From assembly GCF_016901835.1 (NCBI RefSeq), contig NZ_JACJKX010000008.1, positions 1-64,000 of the forward strand: 64,000 nucleotides of DNA, written 5' to 3'. The stretch comes from Parasutterella secunda. Its GTDB lineage: Bacteria; Pseudomonadota; Gammaproteobacteria; Burkholderiales; Burkholderiaceae_F. Made by a program: the position numbers and the translations under genes. The notes under the pieces were generated by a model that did not search any database, had not been told where the DNA came from, and saw only the letters and a program-made list of their open reading frames with translations. Of this stretch, positions 17,604 to 27,096 are shown in pieces; position 1 is the first letter of the stretch, and every line of letters begins with the position of its first letter.

Positions 17604-20600
17604 CTAATTCTTATTTTTTTGTTCAGGTTCATCGGACTTTTCCGGATGACTCAAAAAGGGCGAAGCCGCTTCATCGTCATCTTCTTCACGCCGCACGGGT
17701 TTCTTGGAAACAAACCACGTGAAATACACCGGCACAAAGATAATGGCGATAAACGTCGCAACCAACATGCCGCCCAACACACCAGTGCCCATCGACTGGC
17801 GAGCTGCGGCACCTGGGCCTGTGGCCAACGCAAGCGGTACCACACCTAGAATAAAGGCAAAGGACGTCATCAAAATCGGACGCAAACGAAGGGAAGCTGC
17901 TTCAAGAGCTGCATCAAAGACACTCTTACCCTGCTCCAACTTCTGAGCCGCAAATTCCACAATCAAAATGGCATTTTTAGCCGACAGCCCCACCAGAACC
18001 AACAAACCGATCTGGAAATAAATATCGTTTGATAAGCCCCGACAATACGTGGCAATCAACGCTCCCAAGACGGCAAACGGCACGGCAAGCACAACCGCAA
18101 TCGGCAAGGACCACCGTTCATACTGCGCGGCCAAAATCAAAAACACCACAATGATGCCGAAAATGAAAGCGGTCGAAGCCGAAGCGCCCAGGCGTTTTTC
18201 TTGGAAGGCTTGCCCCGTCCAACCGATAGCATAGCCTTCTGGGAGTACTTCATTGGCAATGCGTTCAACCTCGGCAATAGCTTCACCGGAGCTGACTCCT
18301 GCCACTGCTTCACCCATAAAGCGCGCAGCGAGATACCCGTTCATTCTCGACATGGTTTCTGCGCCCGACGTTCTTTCCCAAGAAATGAGCGTTGACATCG
18401 GGATCATTTCGCCTTCATTATTTCGCACCCACGAGCGCCCCAAGTCATCGGGTTTCATACGATAAGGGGCATCGGCCTGCATGATCACGCGGTTGATCTT
18501 ACCGTTGCGGGTAAAGTCATTGATGTAGGTGCTGCCCATGAAGGCTGCAAGCGTATCGTAAATATCCGAAATCGATACCCCCATCGCAAGCGCTTTGGCT
18601 TCATCGACTTTGACTAAAAGCATGGGCGATTCGGCCATGGCGGTATGGCGCAGACCGGTTAAGACGGGCGAGCGTTGCAACTCGTCGATAAAGTTATCGG
18701 CTACTTGCTGCAACTGCACCGGATCGTCGCTTTCTCTAGACTGCAAAAAGCCCGAGAAGCCGCCCGAAGACCCCAGGCCGCGAATCGGTGCGGGGGTTGA
18801 AGCCGTTGCCCGCCCTTCGGTAATGTCTTCTGCCATCTTCGTGAGAATTCTCACCACATCATTGGCGGTATTTTGCCGTTCATCCCAAAGTTTTAACTTC
18901 AGCACAAAGGTCGCGGCATTTTGACGCGTGTCGTTTGCGACCGTATCAAAACCGGTCAGCGTCAAAACGGATTCCACGCCTTCAATCTGACCCATTTTCC
19001 TTTGCAGTTCATCGGAGACGCGCTCGGTTCTGGACTGTGATGCCCCTTCGGGCAAGGACAAACTCAAGCGCACCACGCCTTGGTCTTCGCGCGGCACAAA
19101 TGAGGTCGGCGTAATCTGCACCATCTGCCAGCAGGCGGCAATCACCGCAATGAGTACCACACCGCTTGCCACTCTGTGATGAAGCGCCAAACCCACCACG
19201 CGCTGAAAGAGTTTGGTCACACGACCCAAGCCATGATTGAAACGCTTGAAAAAGCCCGACGGGTCTTTCTTTCGGGGTTTGAGCAAAATCGCACAAAGTG
19301 CGGGCGTAAGAGTCAACGCCACAAAACCGGAAATTGCCACCGAAATCGTAATCGTGACGGCAAACTGACGGTAGAGTTCGCCTGCCATGCCACCCAAAAA
19401 GGCCACCGGCACAAACACAGCCGAGAGTACCAAAACAATAGCCACCAAGGCGCCTGCCACTTCTTTCATGGCGCGCTTGGCTGCCGTTCTGGCCGATACC
19501 CCCTCTGAGACCATAATACGTTCAACGTTTTCCAGCACCACAATGGCGTCGTCCACCACGATACCGATGGCAAGCGTCATGGCAAAAAGCGTGAGCGTAT
19601 TAAGTGAAAAGTCAAAAGCCCACAGCCCCACCATCGTACCGATCAGTGATACCGGTACGGCAATCATGGGAATTAATGTGGCGCGCCAACTTTGCAAAAA
19701 CACATACACTACGAGCAGCACCAATAGACCGGCTTCAATCAAGGTCTTACCCACTTCGCTTAACGAAGCCGAGACGAAAATCGTCGTATCGTCGGTTACC
19801 GTGTGGGTGATACGGCCTTTGGGATAATGTTGCGCTAATTCTGCAATACGCTCTTTGACAAGCTCAGCCGTACTCATGGCGTTAGCGCCCGTCTGCAGAT
19901 AAACGGCTACCGTAATAGCGGGTTCATTGTTTAAAAGATTGTATGAGTCGTAGCTTCGCTTACCCACCTCCACCCGGGCGATATCCTTTAAGCGAATAAT
20001 GCCCTCGGGGCCATCTGAGCGAATCGTGATGTTGCCGAACTCTTCAGCCGTCAGGAGTTGACCTTCGGTGGTCACCGTGTAAAAAAGCTGTTGCTCGGGC
20101 GTTGTGGGTGCGGCGCCCACGCGACCGGCTGCATACTGATAGTTCTGAATATCAACGGCATTTTCCACATCACCCACTGTGACGCCCAAAAGCGCCATCT
20201 TGTCGGGATTGAGCCAAATGCGCATAGCGCCTTGCACGTTACCGAAGATGCTCACGTCGCCCACGCCCGGGATACGCTTTAAGTCATCGACGATATTAAG
20301 CGTGGCGTAGTCAGCCATCTGCGTAGGGTTCATCGAGCGGTCGGGTGACGTCAACGCCATCATCAAAAGCGTTTCTTCCGAGCGCTTTCTCACCGTGACG
20401 CCGTTTTGCCGCACGGACTCCGGCAGTCGTCTTTCAGCCGTTCTCACACGGTTATTGATTTCAAGCATGGCATCGTTTGGATCGATGCCCACTTCAAAGG
20501 TACAGGAAATGCGCACATCGCCATTGGAGCGAAGGGAAGTCGTGTAGTACTGCAACCCTTCAATGCCCGAGAGCTGATCTTCGATCGGTGCAGCAATCGT

Positions 20601-20780
20601 ACGAGCCAGAGTCTGAGCATCGGCTCCTTCGTAGCTTGTCGAAATCGAGACACTCGGAGGCGAAATATCCGGGTATTGAGAAAGCGGCAGAATACGCACG
20701 GCCACAAGCCCCGCGAGCACGATCAGAATCGACATCACGGAGGCAAGAATCGGACGACGGATACACAATTGAGACAGCAT
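17604..20780 (-). CDS. RND multidrug efflux transporter, HAE1 family (AcrB/MexB-like)
   Basis: The 1058-residue inner-membrane proton antiporter is full-length for the AcrB/MexB/AdeJ group, which exports drugs and bile-type amphiphiles through an outer-membrane channel. It begins MLSQLCIRRPILASVMSILI. It carries the proton-relay IVVDDAIVVLENVERI (paired Asp in TM4) and the matching Lys in GLSAKNAILIVEFAA (TM10). Periplasmic porter and docking loops are complete. It starts 12 bp after the adaptor gene, forming a two-gene operon. No outer-membrane factor or regulator is adjacent, so it presumably uses a TolC-like protein encoded elsewhere. Confidence 0.95.
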   Translation of the reverse strand: MLSQLCIRRPILASVMSILIVLAGLVAVRILPLSQYPDISPPSVSISTSYEGADAQTLARTIAAPIEDQLSGIEGLQYYTTSLRSNGDVRISCTFEVGIDPNDAMLEINNRVRTAERRLPESVRQNGVTVRKRSEETLLMMALTSPDRSMNPTQMADYATLNIVDDLKRIPGVGDVSIFGNVQGAMRIWLNPDKMALLGVTVGDVENAVDIQNYQYAAGRVGAAPTTPEQQLFYTVTTEGQLLTAEEFGNITIRSDGPEGIIRLKDIARVEVGKRSYDSYNLLNNEPAITVAVYLQTGANAMSTAELVKERIAELAQHYPKGRITHTVTDDTTIFVSASLSEVGKTLIEAGLLVLLVVYVFLQSWRATLIPMIAVPVSLIGTMVGLWAFDFSLNTLTLFAMTLAIGIVVDDAIVVLENVERIMVSEGVSARTAAKRAMKEVAGALVAIVLVLSAVFVPVAFLGGMAGELYRQFAVTITISVAISGFVALTLTPALCAILLKPRKKDPSGFFKRFNHGLGRVTKLFQRVVGLALHHRVASGVVLIAVIAACWQMVQITPTSFVPREDQGVVRLSLSLPEGASQSRTERVSDELQRKMGQIEGVESVLTLTGFDTVANDTRQNAATFVLKLKLWDERQNTANDVVRILTKMAEDITEGRATASTPAPIRGLGSSGGFSGFLQSRESDDPVQLQQVADNFIDELQRSPVLTGLRHTAMAESPMLLVKVDEAKALAMGVSISDIYDTLAAFMGSTYINDFTRNGKINRVIMQADAPYRMKPDDLGRSWVRNNEGEMIPMSTLISWERTSGAETMSRMNGYLAARFMGEAVAGVSSGEAIAEVERIANEVLPEGYAIGWTGQAFQEKRLGASASTAFIFGIIVVFLILAAQYERWSLPIAVVLAVPFAVLGALIATYCRGLSNDIYFQIGLLVLVGLSAKNAILIVEFAAQKLEQGKSVFDAALEAASLRLRPILMTSFAFILGVVPLALATGPGAAARQSMGTGVLGGMLVATFIAIIFVPVYFTWFVSKKPVRREEDDDEAASPFLSHPEKSDEPEQKNKN

Positions 20781-20792
20781 CTTGATCCCCGA

Positions 20793-21908
20793 CTACGGTT
20801 TGGCAGACTCTGATTGCAGTTGCGGCTGATCAGAGGGCGTTTTTTCGGTGACGCGAATACCGTCTCTGAGGCGCAAAATCTGATTGGTAATCACTTTGTC
20901 ACCGGGATTGAGACCCTTCGTGACAATCCAATCCTTACCTTCCCAATTGCCGAGTTCCACTCCGCGCTCCTGAGCCGTTCCATCCTGGATCACATAAACG
21001 GCGTACGTTCCGTCGGACTTTTGTCTGACAACCCCTTGGGGCACAAGGTAGGCGTTTTGATATTCGCCCAACATCAGTCGGACCTGCACGTACTGGCCGG
21101 GCAACAATTTATCGGTCGCCGGCAACACCGCACGAAGCCGTAAAGTTCCCCGATCGGCATCGACCTGTTGACTGATAAAGTCAAGTTTTGCCGGTAGAAA
21201 CTCAGTGGAATCGGGTAAAAACACCCGCACGAGATTATCTTTTTTAAGTACGGCTCCCTGAAGAGCTTTATCACCGATTGCAAAAGAGACGCGAAGCGAC
21301 TGAGGTTGAGTAATGGAAGTTAAAAGTGTGGTTCCGGCCGTAATCAGAGAACCGATATTGACTTCACTTTTCCCGGCAATACCGTCTACCGGTGCGGGCA
21401 CCATGGCGTGCGAGAGATCAATCCGGGCGTTTTCCTCTTGGGCTTGCGCAAGAGCCAGCGCACTTTTGGCAATGCCCAAGGCACTTTGGGCATCGTCGTA
21501 CTCCTGGCGGCTCACGGCGTTGACTTTAATTAACTCCGAAGCACGTTTGGCATCACGCCGGGCTTTGATGAGTTCTGTCTTAGCCTGTTGAGTCTGGGCT
21601 TTGGCTTGTCTGAGTTGCGCTTCATAGGGATCTTTTTCAATTTCAAACAAGGTTTGGCCGGCTTTCACCACTTCCCCTTCTTTGAAATTAAGCTTACGAA
21701 GAACACCCGAGACCTGAGCACGAACCTCTACTTCTTCAGCCCCCTCGGTTTGCCCGAACGTATCTATCCAACGTATGGCCGTGGTGGGCACCGCTGTCAT
21801 CGTTGCAACTTCTACCGGGGGCCTTTCGGCGGTGGTTTTCTTTTCGCCGCACCCTGCTAAAGTAAGTGCGGCCATAACGGATATCACTACAACAGACTTC
21901 AAATGCAT
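20793..21908 (-). CDS. RND efflux periplasmic adaptor (AcrA/MexA-like membrane fusion lipoprotein)
   Basis: The 371-residue protein has a lipoprotein signal ending at lipobox LAGC (Cys near residue 20), so it should be anchored in the inner membrane. A lipoyl-like barrel half (GQTEGAEEVEVRAQVSGVLR) leads to an alpha-hairpin coiled coil rich in Ala, Gln and Lys (about 95-165), then a beta-barrel (VSFAIGDKALQGAVLKK) and a membrane-proximal domain. It is the first gene of the operon and bridges the pump to an outer-membrane channel. A dyad operator candidate lies directly upstream. Confidence 0.93.
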   Translation of the reverse strand: MHLKSVVVISVMAALTLAGCGEKKTTAERPPVEVATMTAVPTTAIRWIDTFGQTEGAEEVEVRAQVSGVLRKLNFKEGEVVKAGQTLFEIEKDPYEAQLRQAKAQTQQAKTELIKARRDAKRASELIKVNAVSRQEYDDAQSALGIAKSALALAQAQEENARIDLSHAMVPAPVDGIAGKSEVNIGSLITAGTTLLTSITQPQSLRVSFAIGDKALQGAVLKKDNLVRVFLPDSTEFLPAKLDFISQQVDADRGTLRLRAVLPATDKLLPGQYVQVRLMLGEYQNAYLVPQGVVRQKSDGTYAVYVIQDGTAQERGVELGNWEGKDWIVTKGLNPGDKVITNQILRLRDGIRVTEKTPSDQPQLQSESAKP

Positions 21909-21915
21909 TCTTGAG

Positions 21916-21941
21916 AACCGGTTTCATTAATTGAACTGGTT
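21916..21941 (-). promoter_or_regulatory. Candidate repressor operator for the efflux operon
   Basis: AACCGGTT at 21916-21923 and AACTGGTT at 21934-21941 form an imperfect 26-bp dyad (20 of 26 positions symmetric) only 7 bp upstream of the adaptor ATG. The size and AACCGGTT-type arms fit a TetR-family (AcrR-like) operator. No regulator gene is next to it. Confidence 0.5.
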
Positions 21942-22073
21942 AATGTTACCTTAAGGATTTCGTTCTCACATTAGGATAAATACAGTCTCAACAGCTTGAT
22001 TTTGTAACAAATAGTGCTCTTTAACCTATTTTTGACACATTTTTGTCTTCAATAGCGTTTTTTTGACAAATGT

Positions 22074-22802
22074 TTAACTTGCAGATTGCTCAGTATCAGC
22101 CTCGGTTTTCCAAACCAGATTACCTTTACTTTCTTTATCAATCGCTTGAAGTGTTTTCAAATGCAGTGCCTCTTCCTCAGCGCTCGCTTTGACCACACGA
22201 AGCTTGCTGACATCAGGCATCGGCGGCAGACTCTTCATGTCAACCGAGGAGATATCGAGCGACTCCTGGCCTCGGGTCATGGCCAAATAAACCTGAGCGA
22301 GAAGCTTGGCGTCAATTAAGGCACCGTGAAGCGTACGGTCGGTATTGTTAATCCCATAGGCTGAGCACAATGCGTCCAAACTCACGCGCTGCCCCGGACG
22401 AAGTGATTTGGCTAAGGGAAGCGTATCCAACACACCTTCGCAGTAGTCGGTTATCGGGCCCTTGCCCAGGCGCGCCAATTCCATGTTGAGGTAGGCCACG
22501 TCAAACGCAGCGTTATGAATGATGAGCTGACTGCCTTTAATGAAGGCCAGAAAATCGTCCACAATATCAATAAAGTAAGGCTTACCCTTTAACTTATCCC
22601 ACGTGTAGCCGTGAACTTTGGCAGCGCCCTCTTCAACCTCTCGCTCCGGGTCAATGAGTTTGTAGAACGTTCTTTTCGTAATGGAGCGGCCGACAATTTC
22701 CACACAACCGATGGAAATCAAGCGGTTTCCTGCTTCAATATCCATACCGGTCGTTTCGGTATCAAGTGCCACCTGACGGTGATATGTTTGAGCCATTTTC
22801 AA
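22074..22802 (-). CDS. dnaQ: DNA polymerase III epsilon subunit (3'-5' proofreading exonuclease)
   Basis: This 242-residue DEDDh exonuclease matches DnaQ. ExoI is VALDTETTGMD, ExoII is IIHNAAFDVAYLNMEL and ExoIII is LHGALIDAKLLAQVY (catalytic His and Asp). A short C-terminal tail would bind the alpha subunit. It lies 11 bp after rnhA on the same strand, the classic rnhA-dnaQ pair. It may start at ATG 22802 or six bases later (MAQTY). Confidence 0.95.
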   Translation of the reverse strand: MKMAQTYHRQVALDTETTGMDIEAGNRLISIGCVEIVGRSITKRTFYKLIDPEREVEEGAAKVHGYTWDKLKGKPYFIDIVDDFLAFIKGSQLIIHNAAFDVAYLNMELARLGKGPITDYCEGVLDTLPLAKSLRPGQRVSLDALCSAYGINNTDRTLHGALIDAKLLAQVYLAMTRGQESLDISSVDMKSLPPMPDVSKLRVVKASAEEEALHLKTLQAIDKESKGNLVWKTEADTEQSAS

Positions 22803-22813
22803 AAAATCCTTTT

Positions 22814-23251
22814 TTAACGAGGAACACCGCGATTGGCCAATTCATCAGCTTTTTCATTGCCGGGTTCACCTGCGTGTCCCTTTACCCAGCGCCACTCAAT
22901 ATCGTGAGAGCTCACCAATTCATCGAGCTTTTGCCACAATTCGACATTTTTCACGGGTTTGCCGGCTGCAGTCTTCCAACCCCGACGTTTCCAATTGGGC
23001 ATCCATTCAAGAATACCGTTTTTAACGTATTGACTGTCTAAGTGTAAAACCATCGGAACAGGGCGTTTGACGGCCGACAACGCTTCGATCACGGCCGTTA
23101 ATTCCATCTGATTGTTGGTGGTTTCTCTCTCGCCGCCGCAGAGTTCAAGCGTTTTCTCACCCCACACAAGGTAAGCGCCCCAACCGCCCGGGCCGGGATT
23201 GCCTTTGCACGCGCCGTCTGTCCACAGGTGTAATTTACGTTCTTTATCCAT
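22814..23251 (-). CDS. rnhA: Ribonuclease HI
   Basis: The 145-residue enzyme cleaves RNA in RNA-DNA hybrids. It has [20 protein letters not shown] (first catalytic Asp), [16 protein letters not shown] (Glu), [12 protein letters not shown] (Asp) and the basic handle [30 protein letters not shown] carries the final His and Asp. Length and all four active-site residues match E. coli RNase HI. Confidence 0.96.
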   Translation of the reverse strand: MDKERKLHLWTDGACKGNPGPGGWGAYLVWGEKTLELCGGERETTNNQMELTAVIEALSAVKRPVPMVLHLDSQYVKNGILEWMPNWKRRGWKTAAGKPVKNVELWQKLDELVSSHDIEWRWVKGHAGEPGNEKADELANRGVPR

Positions 23252-23324
23252 GGGTATGTCTTTTGTTGAAAAGACGTATTGTAGCCATTAGAAAATCAGG
23301 TTTGCGTCTATGCATGGTAGGGCA

Positions 23325-24065
23325 TCACTGTTGAACCTGATTTCTTGTAGCGACCGTCTGTCCGCCCCAACCTTTTTTGAGCATAGCGCCCTGCGGCATG
23401 AGTTTACCGATGAGGCTCGGTTTTTCTTCTTTTTTGATGGCGCTCAGCATATAGACATTAGACAGAGCAGGCCACCAGCGATCCCCTGCTTTCTCGCACC
23501 ACCCCCATCGGGCAAGCTTCTGAGGATTGTCACTCAATGAAGGGCAGTACACACCGAAGCGCCCCCGATCCACAATGGCATGGGGCTGACACTGACTTTT
23601 GACCTCTGCCACACTCAAGGGCTTGAAATGAATGTCTGCGCTGAGGTTAATAAGTTTGTCTTTTTTGCGAACGCACCACGGTCCCCAAGGGTTAAAACTT
23701 AAGACAATGAGACGGCCCTCGGGAGCCAAAACTCGGAAAATCTCATTGAAAAATTGTCCGGAATCGGTCACCCATTCGCTTGCGTGAGCGCAGACGACCA
23801 AATCAAAGCTTGCTTCTCTGAAAGGAAGGTTCTCGTAATTGAGGCGAAGTTTTGCACACTCGCCGACATTGTCGGGAAATGAGCGTTGCACTGCCAAAAT
23901 CCGGCTCTCATGCGGCGCATTTCTCAAGAGCGACCCGTAAGGCGCCCCTAGCTGCAGGGCGTTGTCGCCCGAGCACTCAGCAAGCAGTGCATCCATCTGT
24001 GCCGCCTCCCAGCGACGCACCAAGAGGCCTGCGGCCGTACTAAAAAAATTCGAAAGCAACGGCAT
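23325..24065 (-). CDS. Class I SAM-dependent methyltransferase
   Basis: This 246-residue protein belongs to the methyltransferase group typically found beside rnhA in Betaproteobacteria. The Rossmann core is partly degenerate (ALQLGAPYGSLL in motif I). The acidic loop is present, and LVVCAHASEWVTDSGQFFNEIFR followed by VLAPEGRLIVLSFNPW are motifs IV-V of the UbiE/Methyltransf_11 type. The substrate is unknown. It is divergent from tctC. Confidence 0.8.
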   Translation of the reverse strand: MPLLSNFFSTAAGLLVRRWEAAQMDALLAECSGDNALQLGAPYGSLLRNAPHESRILAVQRSFPDNVGECAKLRLNYENLPFREASFDLVVCAHASEWVTDSGQFFNEIFRVLAPEGRLIVLSFNPWGPWCVRKKDKLINLSADIHFKPLSVAEVKSQCQPHAIVDRGRFGVYCPSLSDNPQKLARWGWCEKAGDRWWPALSNVYMLSAIKKEEKPSLIGKLMPQGAMLKKGWGGQTVATRNQVQQ

Positions 24066-24175
24066 GGTTAAAATCCAAAACTCTTACTCCGAAAGTTACT
24101 TCAACTGAGAGTCTGAGTCAAACATTTTGTTTTTTCGACTCTACAATTAGAGAAGTGTTTTCATTTCTTTCGACT

Positions 24176-25117
24176 ATGCTCACACGCAGAATTTTTTCAT
24201 TGGCTTTAGCCGCTCTGAGTACGCCCGCACTGGCCCGCCCCAGGAGCACGAAAATAGTCGTGCCCTATCCGGCAGGCGGCCCCCTTGATGCAGCCGCGCG
24301 TATTCTGGCCGAAGCATTAAAGAAAACTCACGGACGCGTGATTGTGGATAATCGCCCGGGCGCGGCCGGTGCCCGAGGCATGTTGGAAGTCAAAGCGGCC
24401 GATGCTGACGGCAAAACACTGGCAATCGGGGCGCTCGCCACTTTAGTGGTCAATCCCCTTTTATTTAACGATTTACCCTACCGGCCGCAAGACTTTGCGC
24501 CCGTTTGTCTTTTAAGTGACGCCCCCAATGTACTTGTCATGACCGAAAAAACCATGGCAAAAATCGGTATCAACAATGCAGCTGACCTCTTTGACTACAT
24601 TAAGGCCAACCCTGGGAAACTTAATTGCGCCTCGGGCGGCACGGGCTCAGCCGGCCACATTGTCAATGCCATTCTTGCCTCGCAGTCTCTGAATACCACG
24701 CACGTACCCTATGCGGGAGCGATGGCAGCTCAACTTTCCGTTCTCTCGGGTGAGACGGATCTGATGTTTGATAATTTCGGCAGCGCCCGAGCGGCCATCG
24801 CAGACGGCAGACTTCGAGTGCTCGCTCAAACACAAGGCGAAGCGTTGCCTGAAATAAAAGCTCCAACCTTAAAGTCACTTGGCATTGACTGTGATGTCTC
24901 CACTTGGTTCGGCTTAGTCGCTCCCAAGTCAACACCTGAAAAAGTCAGAGAAGACATTTTCCTTGAAATTCAAAAAATCTTAAGCGACGCGAAAACCCGC
25001 GAGCGGTTTGAACGCTCGGCCGGTCCCGTCAGACTTTTAGACCACCGAGCCTATGCAAAATGGATTGAGTCGGAGCAGGTAAAATACCTCTCGTTTCTCA
25101 AAACGCTTCGTATTTAA
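24176..25117 (+). CDS. tctC: Tripartite tricarboxylate transporter substrate-binding protein (Bug/TctC family)
   Basis: The periplasmic receptor has a signal peptide (MLTRRIFSLALAALSTPALA) and a mature start with KIVVPYPAGGPLDAAARIL, the hallmark Bug-family motif. The GGTGSAGH ligand-binding loop and YAGAMAAQLSVLSGETDLMF are also typical. An upstream GTG at 24155 is in frame, but ATG 24176 gives a proper signal peptide. Bug proteins bind organic acids such as citrate, malate or aromatic acids; the ligand here is unknown. It is followed 3 bp later by tctB. Confidence 0.9.
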   Translation: MLTRRIFSLALAALSTPALARPRSTKIVVPYPAGGPLDAAARILAEALKKTHGRVIVDNRPGAAGARGMLEVKAADADGKTLAIGALATLVVNPLLFNDLPYRPQDFAPVCLLSDAPNVLVMTEKTMAKIGINNAADLFDYIKANPGKLNCASGGTGSAGHIVNAILASQSLNTTHVPYAGAMAAQLSVLSGETDLMFDNFGSARAAIADGRLRVLAQTQGEALPEIKAPTLKSLGIDCDVSTWFGLVAPKSTPEKVREDIFLEIQKILSDAKTRERFERSAGPVRLLDHRAYAKWIESEQVKYLSFLKTLRI

Positions 25118-25120
25118 CCG

Positions 25121-25582
25121 ATGTTTAATGCTCGTCTGTCCCGCGACACAATCGGGGGATTATTTTTTGCTGCGATTGGCTTGAGCTTTGTTCTGGCCGG
25201 CAGCGACTTACCCATGGGAGAAGCTTCTCGCATGGCTTCGGGCTACTTCCCGAGGCTTTTGGGCTATGCCCTGATCTTTTTAGGTTTACTCATCAGTCTC
25301 AAAGGAACTTTTTCAAAAAAGCGTCCTCATGAAGTGATCTACCGCTTTGCCCTCAAAGAAGTCCTGATTTTGACGACAGCGCTTTTACTTTTTGCCTTCC
25401 TGCTTGAACCCGCCGGCCTTCTGGCTTCACTTTCCCTGTTGGTTTTTATTTCATCATTTGCTTGGCAGGAGCGCACCATTAAAGAAGCACTCGCATTAAC
25501 GCTGGTGATCGATCTTTTGATGATCGCTATCTTTGTGGGAGGCATCGGTTTGGAAATTAACCTCTGGCCTCAAGGGTGGTAA
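25121..25582 (+). CDS. tctB: Tripartite tricarboxylate transporter small membrane subunit TctB
   Basis: The 153-residue protein has four hydrophobic helices and the TctB pattern: an N-terminal helix with FFAAIGLSFVLAGSDLPMG, then SGYFPRLLGYALIFLGLLI. It lies between the receptor and TctA genes, with 3 bp spacing on each side or a short overlap. Together they form a secondary, binding-protein-dependent importer in the inner membrane. Confidence 0.88.
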   Translation: MFNARLSRDTIGGLFFAAIGLSFVLAGSDLPMGEASRMASGYFPRLLGYALIFLGLLISLKGTFSKKRPHEVIYRFALKEVLILTTALLLFAFLLEPAGLLASLSLLVFISSFAWQERTIKEALALTLVIDLLMIAIFVGGIGLEINLWPQGW

Positions 25583-25584
25583 GC

Positions 25585-27096
25585 GTGACCGACCTCATCA
25601 ACCACCTTCTCATCGGTTTTCAAAGCGCTCTGACGCTTGCCAATGTCGGCTACTGCTTTTTAGGGGTACTGATCGGCACATTGGTGGGAGTCCTCCCGGG
25701 ACTGGGACCCGTGGCGACTCTTGCGCTTTTGTTGCCGCTTACTTACGCCCTTGACCCGACTGCTGCCGTGATCATGCTTGCAGGCATCTATTACGGCAGC
25801 CAATACGGAGGCTCCACCACCGCTATTCTTATGAACATTCCCGGAGAAGCGGCCTCTCTTGTTACCTGCATTGACGGTCATCAATTAGCACGCAAAGGTC
25901 GTGCGGGCAGTGCACTGGGCGTGGCGGCGCTTGCAAGTTTTGCCGCCGGCTGCGTAGCCACGCTTTTGATTGCCATGGCAAGCCCCGTACTTTCCGAGGT
26001 CGCACTTTATTTCGGTGCCGCTGAATACTTCAGCCTTATGGTACTGGGTTTAGTCGGCGCCGTTGCGCTTTCCAACGGCGACATCTTAAAGGCCATTGCC
26101 ATGGTCATCACCGGACTTTTATTAGGATTGGTGGGCACCGACATCAATACCGGGGAGCTGCGCTTCACGCTCGATACACTTACTCTTCAGGACGGAATTG
26201 ACTTTGCCGTGATTTCCATGGGGTTTTACGGCGTGGCTGAAATCGTTAAAAACCTGCAGGTCATGGTCGCAAGCCCTTCTTATCACACCATACCCATTTC
26301 GTCACCTTGGCCCGATAAAAAAGACCTTACCGAAAGCGCGGGCGCCATGGCTCGCGGCACGGTTTTAGGTAGTCTCCTGGGACTTTTACCGGGGGGCGGC
26401 GCCATGCTTTCTTCTTTTGCGGCCTACACGGTTGAAAAACGAATCAAAAAAGATAACGAACCGAAGGTAGGCGAAGGCAACATCCGTGCAGTAGCGGGGC
26501 CTGAGGCCGCCAATAACGCGGGCGCACAAACGAGTTTCATTCCTATGCTTACTTTAGGAATTCCTTCTAATGCGGTGATGGCTCTTTTAATGGGTGCTTT
26601 AATCATTCAAAACATTACCCCGGGCCCGCAAGTCATGCACACCAATCCGGAGCTTTTCTGGGGACTGATCGTTTCCATGTGGATCGGAAACCTCTTTTTG
26701 GTGGTTTTAAATCTGCCGCTTGCAGGCCTTTGGGTACAGATGCTTAAAATCCCCTACCGCCTTTTGTATCCTGCCATTATCGCTGTCTGTGCAATCGGGG
26801 TTTATTCCATCAATTACAACGTCTACGATATTGTGTTAATGAGTGCCTTTGCGATTTTGGGGTACGTCTTTTACCAACTTCGTTGTGAACCTGCTCCCCT
26901 TATCCTCGGATTTGTTCTCGGCCCGATGATGGAAGAAAACCTCAGGCGCGCCATGCTCCTGTCCAGAGGGGATCCCTCTGTATTCTTAACAAGTCCTATT
27001 TCAGCAGTATTGCTCGCTATCGCGTGCATTCTTTTATTGGTCACGGTTTTACCTCAGTGGCAAAAGACCAGACAGACTGTTTTTAACGAAGACTGA
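25585..27096 (+). CDS. tctA: Tripartite tricarboxylate transporter large membrane subunit TctA
   Basis: The permease of about 503 residues has some twelve hydrophobic helices and the conserved TctA segments LVGVLPGLGPVATLALLLPLTY, YYGSQYGGSTTAILMNIPGE (the signature) and the mirrored LGLLPGGGAMLSSFAAYTVEK. Two GTG codons are possible, 25576 and 25585. The second has AAGGGTGG about 9 bases upstream and is preferred. It ends the tctCBA operon; no TctDE two-component system accompanies it. Confidence 0.92.
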   Translation: MTDLINHLLIGFQSALTLANVGYCFLGVLIGTLVGVLPGLGPVATLALLLPLTYALDPTAAVIMLAGIYYGSQYGGSTTAILMNIPGEAASLVTCIDGHQLARKGRAGSALGVAALASFAAGCVATLLIAMASPVLSEVALYFGAAEYFSLMVLGLVGAVALSNGDILKAIAMVITGLLLGLVGTDINTGELRFTLDTLTLQDGIDFAVISMGFYGVAEIVKNLQVMVASPSYHTIPISSPWPDKKDLTESAGAMARGTVLGSLLGLLPGGGAMLSSFAAYTVEKRIKKDNEPKVGEGNIRAVAGPEAANNAGAQTSFIPMLTLGIPSNAVMALLMGALIIQNITPGPQVMHTNPELFWGLIVSMWIGNLFLVVLNLPLAGLWVQMLKIPYRLLYPAIIAVCAIGVYSINYNVYDIVLMSAFAILGYVFYQLRCEPAPLILGFVLGPMMEENLRRAMLLSRGDPSVFLTSPISAVLLAIACILLLVTVLPQWQKTRQTVFNED

